DNA from: Methanoregulaceae archaeon UBA288
Lineage (GTDB): Archaea; Halobacteriota; Methanomicrobia; Methanomicrobiales; Methanospirillaceae
Direction of reading: 5' to 3'
Length of the DNA stretch: 12,831 nt
NCBI GenBank assembly: GCA_002495225.1
Contig: DAEF01000109.1
Location: forward strand, 248-13,078
In this document: one piece after another, positions 7,348-12,831 of the stretch
How the letters are laid out: the number at the start of each line of letters is the position of its first letter
Numbering within the stretch: position 1 is the stretch's first letter
Made by a program: the position numbers and the translations under genes
Notes under the pieces: model-generated
The model's input: the letters and a program-made list of their open reading frames with translations, nothing else
Told to the model about the DNA's origin: nothing
Databases searched by the model: none

Positions 7348-8232
7348 TCACGCGTCGCCCCAGTCCGGCGGGGGCGGCGGGATCGCCACCGGTTCAAAAT
7401 CTATCCGGTGTTCGTCATACTTCTCCCCCGACTCGTCCATTCTGCGTCCCGCCAGGTATTCCAGGCACGCGAAGATCATCCGGATGGTCGCCTCCGGAAA
7501 GAGCGACGCCATGAGCCCGTGGAGGTCCGGCCGGAGCATGAACGCGTAGATGTCGCGCCGCAGGGGGCCGTACCGCTCGAAATCGACCAGGATATGGGCG
7601 ATCACGAACCCCAGGCTCATGCTCTGGGGGCCCCAGTTCAGATCCGCCTTCGGATCATGTGTGCCTGCGAACATGAGGAGACACGAGACGACGGTCGCTT
7701 CCTGAAAGCCGTTCGCCGCCCCGGCAAAGAGCGACGGCGAGAGTGTGACGGCGTCCTCCTCGAGCCGGATCACCTCCCCCAGGAGATACTCCTGCTCCCA
7801 GGTCCGGTGAGCGAAGATGTCGTGCGCGCACTCAATCGTTTCAGCTGATAGCTCCCGCTCCGCGCGCCGTTCGCGGAACCACCCGACGACATGGTCGCGG
7901 ACGAACGGCAGCCGGTAGACCCCGGCGAGATCGTCGCCCGCGAACTCCGCGAAGACATACTCCGCGATCGACGGGCTGTCGACCACGGACCAGACGTTCT
8001 CTTTTCCCGGGTCCCGCGCCACGTCGATCCTTCCTTTGGTCCGCAGATACCCCAGGTGCTGGTTCCGGATCGTCGCCCGGTCCTGGACCCCGAACCGCTC
8101 GAGGAGGTGCGACCGGATCTCGCTCTCGGTCGCGCTGCCGTCCTTTCGGGAGAGGAGAAACCGCATGATCTCCCGCTTCACGACCCCGTTCCCGACCTTC
8201 TCGCCGCGCCCGCGCCGAAGCGTATCGCCCAT
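7348..8232 (-). CDS. Winged-helix protein with uncharacterised helical C-terminal domain
   Basis: 294 residues from ATG 8232; a TTG at 8250 is the other option but adds only MLTVLP. Seen: residues 15-85 look like a winged helix-turn-helix (VVKREIMRFLLSRKDGSATESEIRSHLLERFG, then RNQHLGYLRTKGRIDVA and a beta wing KENVWSVV). The remaining 200 residues are mostly alpha-helical, with no catalytic motif I recognise, and end in a proline run (IPPPPPDWGD). No signal peptide or membrane segment is present. It is transcribed divergently from the AbrB/primase module, so it could regulate that module or be an element-borne accessory gene. A leaderless transcript from ATTATC at about 8257-8262 is plausible. 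The protein family is not recognised and the regulatory role is inferred. Confidence 0.7.
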   Translation of the reverse strand: MGDTLRRGRGEKVGNGVVKREIMRFLLSRKDGSATESEIRSHLLERFGVQDRATIRNQHLGYLRTKGRIDVARDPGKENVWSVVDSPSIAEYVFAEFAGDDLAGVYRLPFVRDHVVGWFRERRAERELSAETIECAHDIFAHRTWEQEYLLGEVIRLEEDAVTLSPSLFAGAANGFQEATVVSCLLMFAGTHDPKADLNWGPQSMSLGFVIAHILVDFERYGPLRRDIYAFMLRPDLHGLMASLFPEATIRMIFACLEYLAGRRMDESGEKYDEHRIDFEPVAIPPPPPDWGDA

Positions 8233-8268
8233 GGGCAGTACTGTGAGCAACCGGCTGATAATGGTTTT

Positions 8269-8284
8269 GATACATGATGGTATC
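8269..8284. promoter_or_regulatory. Short dyad GATAC-N6-GTATC in the divergent promoter region
   Basis: 5-bp inverted arms separated by ATGATG lie in the 148-bp gap between the divergent winged-helix gene and the AbrB-like gene. This is a candidate operator for either DNA-binding product. The arms are short, so the call is tentative. Confidence 0.3.
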
Positions 8285-8307
8285 CATTAGTCGAACCAGT
8301 GCGGTTA

Positions 8308-8350
8308 TTTCCGCGGGAAAACCCCAGGGTAATTTATTCTGAAAATATCG
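8308..8350 (+). promoter_or_regulatory. Putative promoter/operator of the AbrB-primase operon
   Basis: A 13-bp dyad TTTCC-GCG-GGAAA (8308-8320) is followed by AT-rich TATA candidates: AATTTATT (8331-8338) and AAAATAT (8342-8348). These lie 33-50 bp before ATG 8381. AT content is far above that of the flanking genes. The arrangement suggests a short-leader transcript and a regulator site just upstream of the TATA box. Confidence 0.45.
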
Positions 8351-8380
8351 ATAATAATCAGCGGCGCCAACAGAATACTC

Positions 8381-8551
8381 ATGGCAACACTCGATTTCGG
8401 GACGAGACTCGTCCGCAGAATGAACTACAACCGCGTCGTCTCGCTCCCCAAGGCCTGGCTGCGGGACCGGGGGCTCGAGGACTCGGGCGCCGTCCGGTGC
8501 GTCATGAACGAGGCCGGCGACCTCGTCCTCTCGCCCGCGGAGGGGACGTGA
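8381..8551 (+). CDS. Small AbrB/MazE-fold DNA-binding protein (56 aa)
   Basis: This gene is easy to miss because of its size and because a long frame runs through it. ATG 8381 to TGA 8551 encodes 56 residues. Residues 18-52 (NRVVSLPKAWLRDRGLEDSGAVRCVMNEAGDLVLS) match the archaeal SpoVT/AbrB swapped-hairpin pattern: a first strand ending in hhSLPKxWh, a short helix with DRGL, and a second hairpin ending DLVLSP. Family knowledge: such proteins dimerise to bind DNA and act as transition-state regulators or antitoxins. The stop overlaps the GTG start of the primase gene (GTGA), with a GGAGG ribosome-binding sequence inside its last codons, so the two proteins are made together. A likely role is control of the replication operon (inference). 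Confidence 0.78.
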   Translation: MATLDFGTRLVRRMNYNRVVSLPKAWLRDRGLEDSGAVRCVMNEAGDLVLSPAEGT

Positions 8552-11253
8552 CCGCCGGCGAGGTCCGGCGCGCGGCCGGCGTCCTCTTCGAGCCGGGCCA
8601 GGTGGTCGAGGTGCGGGCCCTCGCCGGGTTCGGCCGGCCGCGCTCGGGCTACTTCGACGACCTCGACCTCCTCGCCGAAAAGGTCGACGCGCTCTCGGCC
8701 GACCCCTCGATCACCGGGTGCTACTGGACGCTCAACCCCTGCCACCCTGACCTCTTCGCACGGCGGGCGAACGCCATCGGGCCCGCGCGGGAGACGACGA
8801 CCGACGCCGGGATCCTCGCCCGCCAATGGCTGCTCGTCGACGCCGACCCCGTGCGGGCGAGCGGGATCAGCGCGACCGAGGGCGAGAAGGCCGCGGCCCT
8901 CGCGCGGGCCGGCGAGATCGCGGGCGCGCTCGAAGCCGACGGCTGGCCGGCGCCCGTCCGGGCCGACTCGGGCAACGGCGCGCACCTCCTCTACCGAATC
9001 GACCTCGAGAACGACGCCGACAGCACGGCGCTCGTCCGGCAATGCCTCGAGGCGCTCGCCGCCCGGTTCTCCGACGACGCCGTGACCGTGGACGTCTCGG
9101 TCTCGAACGCCGCCCGGATCGTCCGGGCCTACGGCACGCCGAACCGGAAGGGCGCGAACCGGCCCGACCGCCCGCACCGGGCGACGGCGCTGACCGCGGT
9201 GCCCGACCCGGTCGAGGTCGTGCCCGTCGCGCTCCTCGAGGCGCTCGCGAACGAGCGCGTGCCAGCTGTGACAACTGTGACACCTCCGCCACACGCCCCC
9301 AACGCCATCGACCTCCGGGCCTGGATTGAACGCCACGCCCCCCGGATCGCCGCGGCCGGGTACCGGCTCGTCGAGAAGCCGAAGAGCGGCCACCGGTACT
9401 TCGCCGAGATCGAGCCCTGCCCCTGGTCGAGCGACCACGCCACCGGCGCGTACCTCGGCGAGATCGACCACGGCGGCGTCTACGCCCGCTGCCAGCACGC
9501 CTCCTGCGGCGGCGCCGGCGGGCCGAACCGCTGGCCCGAGTTCCGGCGGGAGATCGAGCCGCCGCCGGAGCCGGCGGCCGAAGCCGGCCCGCGACGGCTC
9601 ACGCTCTCGTACTTCGAGAAGGACGGCGACCTCTACCTCGTCGCCATCACGAAGGACGACGAGTTCGGCTTTATCCACCTCGAGCCCGGCGGCACGGTCG
9701 GCTTCGTGCCGTCCGTCACCCTCGGCGACGGGACGATCGTCGAGCCGCGGCGGCTCGCCGTCCACCAGGACAGCGGCGAGCTGATGCGCGTGGTCGGCAT
9801 CCCGCGGCTCGAGCTCGTGCGGGCCGCGCCCGTGCTCGGGGCCCGCGCGCTCTTCCGGCGGATCGACGAGCACATCAACCGGTACGCCGACCTCCCGGTG
9901 CTCGAGCGCGAGATGGGCGCGTACTACGCCCTCTTCAGCTGGTTCTACACCCGGCGCGCGACCTCGCCGTACCTGCGGTACATCGGCGACACCGGGACGG
10001 GCAAGAGCCGGTGCGCGCGGGTGATCGTCGACCTCTGCTTCCTCCCCCTCCTGAGCGGCGGCACCTCGCCCTCGGCCCTGATGCGGCAGCACGAGAAGTG
10101 GCGCGGGACCGTGCTGATCGAGGAGGCGGACTTCGCGGGCGACATGGCTTCGCCCGTGATCAAATGGCTCAACGTCGGGTTCGAGCGCGGCACCTGGACC
10201 ATGCTCTCGGACAAGAACGACCCCTCGACACAGCAGGCGTTCCGGCCGTGGGGCCCGAAGGTGATCGCCATGCGCACGCCGTTCCGGGACAACGCGACCG
10301 AGGCGCGGTGCCTGAGCTACTCGCCGCGCGAGACGCGGCGGACTGACATCCCGCGCGAGCTGCCGGCGGCGTACCACGAGGCCGTGGACGACCTGCGGGC
10401 GGCGATCGCCCGGTTCGTGCTGGCGCACTGGCGGGACTTCGACCCGCAGTGGGTGGTCGCGGTGCCGGAGGTCGAGGCCCGGATCCAGCAGATGGCCGAG
10501 CCGGTCTCGGCGATCCTGCAGTACGTCGACGACGGCGAGGAGCGGTACCGGGCCCACGTGCGCGCCCGGCAGCGGGAGGTCCGGCGGACCCGGTCGGAGT
10601 CGCGCGAGGGCGCGTTCTTCAACGAGGCGCTGACGCTCGCGCTGGGCGAGGCGGACGGCGGGCCGGTGGAGGCGGTGACGGCCCGCATGGTCGCGGACGC
10701 CTTCAAAACGTCGCCGATGGCCGTGACGGTCGCCCTGAAGTCGATCGGGTTCGAGGTCGAGCGCGAGCGGATCGCGGTCCGGAGCGACGAGGGGGTCCGG
10801 AAGAGGACGGTCCGCCGGCTCGCGGTTGCGTCGGCGGAGGCCTGGGACCAGATCGTGCGCCGGTACTACGTCGAGAGCGAGGACGCGCCGGCCCCGGACT
10901 GCCCCGAGGCCCTGCGCGGGTCGGCGTTCCGGTGCCGGCCGGCGGCGGCGGCCGATCCGTTCGCGCGCTGGTCCTGCCCTGCGGACCAGGCGTCACAGGT
11001 GTCACATCTGTCACGCGACCCCGCGCGCGTGCCGGGCCCGGACCGGTACGTCCACGTCCAGGCGGACCCGGCGCCGTGCGACGCGTGCGGGCGCTCGCCG
11101 TCCCACTACGTGGCGAGCGGGCGCGGGGCGGCGGTGATCGAGCAGGGCGACCCGGCGAACCATCACCTGTGCCGGAACTGCTGGCTCGCGCTCGGGGAAC
11201 CCGACGCGGTGCCCGCGGACGGGGCGGCGGAGGCGGACGGGGCCGCGGGGTGA
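8548..11253 (+). CDS. PrimPol-type primase / P-loop helicase replication protein
   Basis: 901 residues from GTG 8548, chosen because a GGAGG lies 4 nt upstream and it overlaps the AbrB-like stop; the frame is open to 8299 but upstream codons are shadow. Domains seen: an archaeo-eukaryotic primase core at about 55-235 with metal motif DAD (98-100), SGNGAH (141-146) and the VDVS...RIVRAYGTPNRKG block (181-202); a cysteine cluster CPW...CQHASC (291-320) resembling the zinc-binding segment of plasmid/phage primases; a P-loop ATPase at about 455-610 with Walker A GDTGTGKS (480-487), Walker B VLIEEAD (522-528) and a possible arginine finger Arg587; a helical/winged region (about 690-765); and a C-terminal CDAC...CRNC zinc finger (844-878). 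Family knowledge: primase-helicase fusions start replication of plasmids and viruses. It probably replicates an integrated element. The last residues are a low-complexity Ala/Asp/Gly tail. Confidence 0.88.
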   Translation: MTAGEVRRAAGVLFEPGQVVEVRALAGFGRPRSGYFDDLDLLAEKVDALSADPSITGCYWTLNPCHPDLFARRANAIGPARETTTDAGILARQWLLVDADPVRASGISATEGEKAAALARAGEIAGALEADGWPAPVRADSGNGAHLLYRIDLENDADSTALVRQCLEALAARFSDDAVTVDVSVSNAARIVRAYGTPNRKGANRPDRPHRATALTAVPDPVEVVPVALLEALANERVPAVTTVTPPPHAPNAIDLRAWIERHAPRIAAAGYRLVEKPKSGHRYFAEIEPCPWSSDHATGAYLGEIDHGGVYARCQHASCGGAGGPNRWPEFRREIEPPPEPAAEAGPRRLTLSYFEKDGDLYLVAITKDDEFGFIHLEPGGTVGFVPSVTLGDGTIVEPRRLAVHQDSGELMRVVGIPRLELVRAAPVLGARALFRRIDEHINRYADLPVLEREMGAYYALFSWFYTRRATSPYLRYIGDTGTGKSRCARVIVDLCFLPLLSGGTSPSALMRQHEKWRGTVLIEEADFAGDMASPVIKWLNVGFERGTWTMLSDKNDPSTQQAFRPWGPKVIAMRTPFRDNATEARCLSYSPRETRRTDIPRELPAAYHEAVDDLRAAIARFVLAHWRDFDPQWVVAVPEVEARIQQMAEPVSAILQYVDDGEERYRAHVRARQREVRRTRSESREGAFFNEALTLALGEADGGPVEAVTARMVADAFKTSPMAVTVALKSIGFEVERERIAVRSDEGVRKRTVRRLAVASAEAWDQIVRRYYVESEDAPAPDCPEALRGSAFRCRPAAAADPFARWSCPADQASQVSHLSRDPARVPGPDRYVHVQADPAPCDACGRSPSHYVASGRGAAVIEQGDPANHHLCRNCWLALGEPDAVPADGAAEADGAAG
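9266..9292. repeat. Iteron-like 9-bp tandem repeats, forward set
   Basis: CTGTGACAA (9266-9274) and CTGTGACAC (9275-9283), then a degenerate copy CTCCGCCAC (9284-9292), repeat with exact 9-bp period. They lie in the linker between the primase core and the first cysteine cluster (protein AVTTVTPPP). The same heptamer returns in inverted orientation at 10992-11018. Confidence 0.65.
10992..11018. repeat. Iteron-like 9-bp tandem repeats, inverted set
   Basis: GTCACAGGT, GTCACATCT and GTCACGCGA follow each other with exact 9-bp period. Read on the minus strand they give TGTGACACCT, a ten-base identity with the forward set at 9276-9285. They lie in the linker before the C-terminal zinc finger (protein SQVSHLSRD). 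Confidence 0.65.
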
Positions 11254-11368
11254 CCGGGCCGTCCCGGCAGGGAGGGGGGGGGCAGATGAAAGGACGCGGG
11301 ACGCCGGGGCGATCGTGGTCGTGCCCGAGTGGTTTCCGCACGAGTACGGGCGGCGGTTCGGGTACTGA
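11250..11368 (+). pseudogene. Possible small ORF broken at a nine-G tract
   Basis: A GTG at 11250 overlaps the primase stop (GTGA), as in the other coupled pairs here, and its frame enters a run of nine G (11274-11282). After the run, a different frame shows the strong C/G third-position bias of the neighbours and reads ERTRDAGAIVVVPEWFPHEY to a TGA at 11366-11368. One extra G in the tract would join the two parts into a 39-aa protein. This could be a sequencing or assembly error, a decayed gene, or slippage. No family recognised; no ribosome-binding sequence is obvious at the GTG. Confidence 0.35.
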
Positions 11369-11381
11369 GCGGGCCCGCCCC

Positions 11382-11561
11382 TCACCGCTTCGCCACGACG
11401 GCCGCCTCGACGACGGCGCACTCCGCGGGTGTGAGCGCGTAGAGGTCGTAGACGAGCGCGTCGATCTCGCGATCGGCCTGCTCGACCTGCATCTCGAGCA
11501 GCCGGCGGTGGAGGTCGAGCATCGTCTCGATGGAATTATGGTGCCGCTGCGGACCCGTCAT
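11382..11561 (-). CDS. 59-aa protein resembling the C-terminal tail of Type IIG-like DNA methyltransferases
   Basis: ATG at 11561, TGA at 11382-11384. Residues 11-54 (IETMLDLHRR..., EIDALVYDLYALTPAE, VVEAAV) have the pattern of the coiled-coil tail that closes many Type IIG/BREX-like N6-adenine methyltransferases, where MLxLHxRL, then ID.LVYELYGLTEEE and IVE recur. Here this segment stands alone with its own start codon, and no methyltransferase catalytic motif (NPPY) is near. It is the last gene of the minus-strand cluster, 12 bp after the DUF3467 stop. A second gene with the same ending lies at the right edge. It may be a gene remnant, a free-standing interaction module, or a member of a small family of its own. 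The similarity is recalled from family patterns, not computed. Confidence 0.6.
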   Translation of the reverse strand: MTGPQRHHNSIETMLDLHRRLLEMQVEQADREIDALVYDLYALTPAECAVVEAAVVAKR

Positions 11562-11573
11562 TTAGGGCGACGA

Positions 11574-11924
11574 TCACTCATCTCGCTGGCCCGCATCATC
11601 GGGCTGATACTCTTCCATGCCCCCGTCGTGGTGCGCCTTTTCCAACACCGTTAGGAGTGCTTCAGCAAGTTTTTGCGCCGAAGCGTAGGACATGAATACG
11701 CGGACGCCAGGGAGATGAACCGTATCATCCCTCTTGAAGCCCGGCACCTGCAGGAGATCGATGAAAACGTCGCGGTGGCTGACGTTCACGGTCGCGAGGT
11801 TGGAATACACAACCCGTTCGATGTCGGTCACGGTCGGGGTGTTCTCGATATCGTACGAGCTGCGGAGATCGATCGACACAGTGGTCCCCGCCCGATCCCC
11901 CTGTACCGGTGGTCTGGATGTCAT
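11574..11924 (-). CDS. DUF3467-type protein
   Basis: 116 residues; ATG 11924 overlaps the stop of the upstream regulator gene (ATGA), so the pair is coupled. Seen: residues 36-98 (ERVVYSNLATVNVSHRDVFIDLLQVPG..., VRVFMSYASAQKLAEALLTVLEKAHHDGG) follow the DUF3467 pattern: a Y-S/A-N strand, a short D-h-h-h-D strand, a V-x-V-h-M-S strand and a final amphipathic helix with A.KLA.AL. Family knowledge: DUF3467 proteins are small, widespread in bacteria and archaea, and without an assigned function. The acidic tail (EEYQPDDAGQRDE) is probably unstructured. Its tie to a winged-helix regulator suggests it acts in the same complex or response (inference). Codon use is more AT-tolerant than in the primase gene. 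Confidence 0.7.
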   Translation of the reverse strand: MTSRPPVQGDRAGTTVSIDLRSSYDIENTPTVTDIERVVYSNLATVNVSHRDVFIDLLQVPGFKRDDTVHLPGVRVFMSYASAQKLAEALLTVLEKAHHDGGMEEYQPDDAGQRDE

Positions 11925-12439
11925 GTCGTCTCCCGAAGATACCGCAACGAGCCCGTCTCTATTCTTGTCCCGTACAGGTCGCTCTTCTCTTTCATTGAGG
12001 TCACGCCGTATCTCGTTCCAGTTCTACCAGATGAGATTACGAAGGGCTCGAACTTTTCGCGGACGTATTTTTGATGATAGTCGTGCACGGCCGTGTCCAT
12101 GCAGTCGGAGCCGTCGCGATCGTCGAGCATCGCATAGGCGAGGAACGATAGGGCGACAAATTTCTTGGAGTGAGTTTTCACGCGGTAGCGAGGGTGCTGG
12201 GGGTCATCCGAGACGTTTACGATCAGATCGAGTTTGATCAGCGTGGCAAGAGCAGAGCGAACGCGGGTCTCGCCTTTGCCGGTCAGCTCCTGGAGGTCCG
12301 TAGGGCGGTAGGCGACCGAGGGCGATGCGACCATCTCCTCGACCACGTGGGCGATAACGGTGTCGCCGAAGAGGCCGCCGTACGGCGTGTCGACGAACGC
12401 CTCGAGATATTTAGGGAGCGGAGGCGCAGAACTGGTCAT
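11921..12439 (-). CDS. Winged helix-turn-helix regulator (172 aa)
   Basis: 172 residues from ATG 12439. Seen: a helical N-terminus (VIAHVVEEMVASPSVAY, 28-44), then a winged helix at about 45-88 (RPTDLQELTGKGETRVRSALATLIKLDLIVNVSDDPQHPRYRV) in which GETRVRSALATLIKLDLI fits a recognition helix and RYRV the wing strand. A further helical part (94-130) may dimerise or sense a signal. It is ArsR/MarR-like in shape, but no metal site or known family signature is clear. A 17-bp dyad directly before the start codon is a plausible operator for it, pointing to autorepression. It is coupled to the DUF3467 gene downstream. Base composition is AT-richer than the primase gene, hinting at separate acquisition. 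Confidence 0.75.
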   Translation of the reverse strand: MTSSAPPLPKYLEAFVDTPYGGLFGDTVIAHVVEEMVASPSVAYRPTDLQELTGKGETRVRSALATLIKLDLIVNVSDDPQHPRYRVKTHSKKFVALSFLAYAMLDDRDGSDCMDTAVHDYHQKYVREKFEPFVISSGRTGTRYGVTSMKEKSDLYGTRIETGSLRYLRETT

Positions 12440-12456
12440 ACTATGTATTACCTAGT
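12440..12456. promoter_or_regulatory. 17-bp dyad operator next to the winged-helix gene start
   Basis: ACTATGTATTACCTAGT has arms ACTAnGTA and TACnTAGT around a central T, with one mismatched pair. Its edge touches the ATG of the minus-strand regulator gene. AATTTT at about 12467-12472, roughly 30 bp from the ATG, could be the TATA box of a leaderless transcript. A repressor bound here would then block the start site. Confidence 0.55.
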
Positions 12457-12496
12457 CTACCGATCCCTCAAAATTCTACCGGTTCACCGCGGAAAA

Positions 12497-12790
12497 TCAA
12501 AGCCTCCGCCAGTGGCGGTGGTGCGGAACTTCCTGGCCGTACCAGACCATCCAGCGGTCGGCCCAATCCATATCGGCAAGTGCGATCACCTTCTCTCCCC
12601 GCCACGTGAATACGCGGATATGCGAGGAGTCGAGAGATCGAACGAACGACGACGGATCGAATCCCGTAATCGGACAGCGTCGCCGGCAGAAATCCACACT
12701 CTTGACGCCGCCGCGTTTCTTGAGCCATGCGAGAAAGGCCGTCCCGTCCCGCCCCGGGTCCACTCCGTCCGGCCTACGTCGCCCGTCCAT
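12497..12790 (-). CDS. Hypothetical protein, 97 aa
   Basis: I do not recognise this family. ATG 12790 is preferred because GGGTGA lies just upstream and matches the archaeal ribosome-binding sequence; a GTG at 12796 overlapping the upstream stop is possible. Visible features: a helix-like TAFLAWLKKRGGVKS near the start, a basic cysteine pair FCRRRC, then strand-like HIRVFTWRGEKVIALADMD and a Trp-rich end (WADRWMVWYG, HHRHW). There is no signal peptide or membrane segment. It begins 2 bp after the stop of the methyltransferase-tail gene at the edge, so the two are likely co-transcribed. It is separated by 57 bp from the winged-helix gene, which has its own putative promoter. Confidence 0.6.
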   Translation of the reverse strand: MDGRRRPDGVDPGRDGTAFLAWLKKRGGVKSVDFCRRRCPITGFDPSSFVRSLDSSHIRVFTWRGEKVIALADMDWADRWMVWYGQEVPHHRHWRRL

Positions 12791-12792
12791 GC

Positions 12793-12831
12793 TCACCCTT
12801 TCCTCGCGACGGCCGCCTCGACGACGGCGCG
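12793..12831 (-). CDS. 3' end of a second methyltransferase-tail-like gene (runs off the right edge)
   Basis: Only the last 12 codons are in the window: RAVVEAAVARKG then TGA at 12793-12795. The 59-aa gene at 11382 ends CAVVEAAVVAKR, and the two share 24 consecutive identical bases (11396-11419 and 12807-12830). Whether this is another short stand-alone protein or the true end of a full-length Type IIG-like methyltransferase cannot be decided from the window. It lies 2 bp upstream of the 97-aa gene and is probably in the same transcript. Confidence 0.6.
   Translation of the reverse strand, partial: RAVVEAAVARKG

Noticed and set aside
7343..7356. Tandem ACGCGTC repeat over the stop of the 294-aa gene
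   Set aside because: Two 7-bp copies in GC-rich DNA are within chance and have no matching copy elsewhere in the window.
8299..8547. Upstream extension of the primase frame to an ATG at 8299
   Set aside because: It would cover the promoter and the AbrB-like gene in another frame, its protein is low quality, and GTG 8548 has a good ribosome-binding sequence and overlap geometry.
8425..10557. A 710-codon minus-strand open frame across the primase gene
   Set aside because: It is the antisense shadow of a GC-rich gene: its protein is dominated by Arg, Pro, Gly, Val and Asp with no domain, while the plus strand has clear primase and P-loop motifs.
9266..11018. CRISPR interpretation of the short repeats
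   Set aside because: Repeats are 9 bp, directly adjacent without spacers, and lie inside a coding gene.
11369..11378. Palindrome GCGGGCCCGC between convergent ends as a terminator
   Set aside because: It has no T-tract, and a 10-bp G/C-only palindrome is expected fairly often in such GC-rich DNA.
10449..11654. A 401-codon plus-strand frame through the primase 3' end and beyond
   Set aside because: It is the +1 shadow of the primase, then runs antisense to the 59-aa gene, with no recognisable domain. Only the short GTG-start segment at 11250 was kept as a possible broken ORF.

Overview
The window looks like the chromosome of a GC-rich methanogenic archaeon, most likely Methanomicrobiales (Methanoculleus or a relative). 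The evidence is a TrpB2-type tryptophan synthase beta chain, an archaeal ATP-NAD kinase-like protein, a NosD-type beta-helix protein with a PGF-CTERM tail, a helix-turn-helix protein with three PAS domains, and AT-rich archaeal TATA boxes in otherwise GC-rich DNA. This assignment rests on family recognition only.

Left half (1-7329), host-like. trpB2 enters truncated at the left edge and is followed after 2 bp by the ATP-NAD kinase-like gene. A 188-bp gap with a hairpin and a perfect 14-bp palindrome precedes the NosD/PGF-CTERM gene. An ABC-2 exporter pair lies on the minus strand; its permease converges on NosD so tightly that both stop codons share one CTAG. Divergent from the exporter is an overlapping pair: a YkgJ-type CxxCxxCC protein and an 88-residue cysteine-rich protein. 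A tRNA-Val(UAC) gene on the minus strand follows. Divergent from it, with its own TATA box and a dyad over the start codon, is a HTH-PAS-PAS-PAS protein.

Right half (7330-12831), accessory. A minus-strand winged-helix protein of unknown function (294 aa) is divergent from a two-gene replication-type module: a 56-aa AbrB-fold protein translationally coupled (GTGA overlap) to a 901-aa PrimPol-helicase with zinc-finger-like cysteine clusters. This gene carries 9-bp-period repeats in opposite orientations in two interdomain linkers. Beyond it are a probable frameshifted small ORF at a nine-G tract and a minus-strand cluster: a 97-aa unknown protein, a winged-helix regulator with a 17-bp dyad directly before its start codon, a DUF3467 protein, and a 59-aa protein resembling the C-terminal tail of Type IIG-like DNA methyltransferases. 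The end of a second copy of that tail gene lies at the right edge, so the regulator cluster is flanked by two homologous tails.

Together the right half looks like part of an integrated plasmid- or virus-like element, with a replication initiator and at least three DNA-binding proteins. No integrase, transposase, attachment repeat or CRISPR array is visible, so its boundaries lie outside the window or have decayed. No stretch longer than 300 bases is without a gene.
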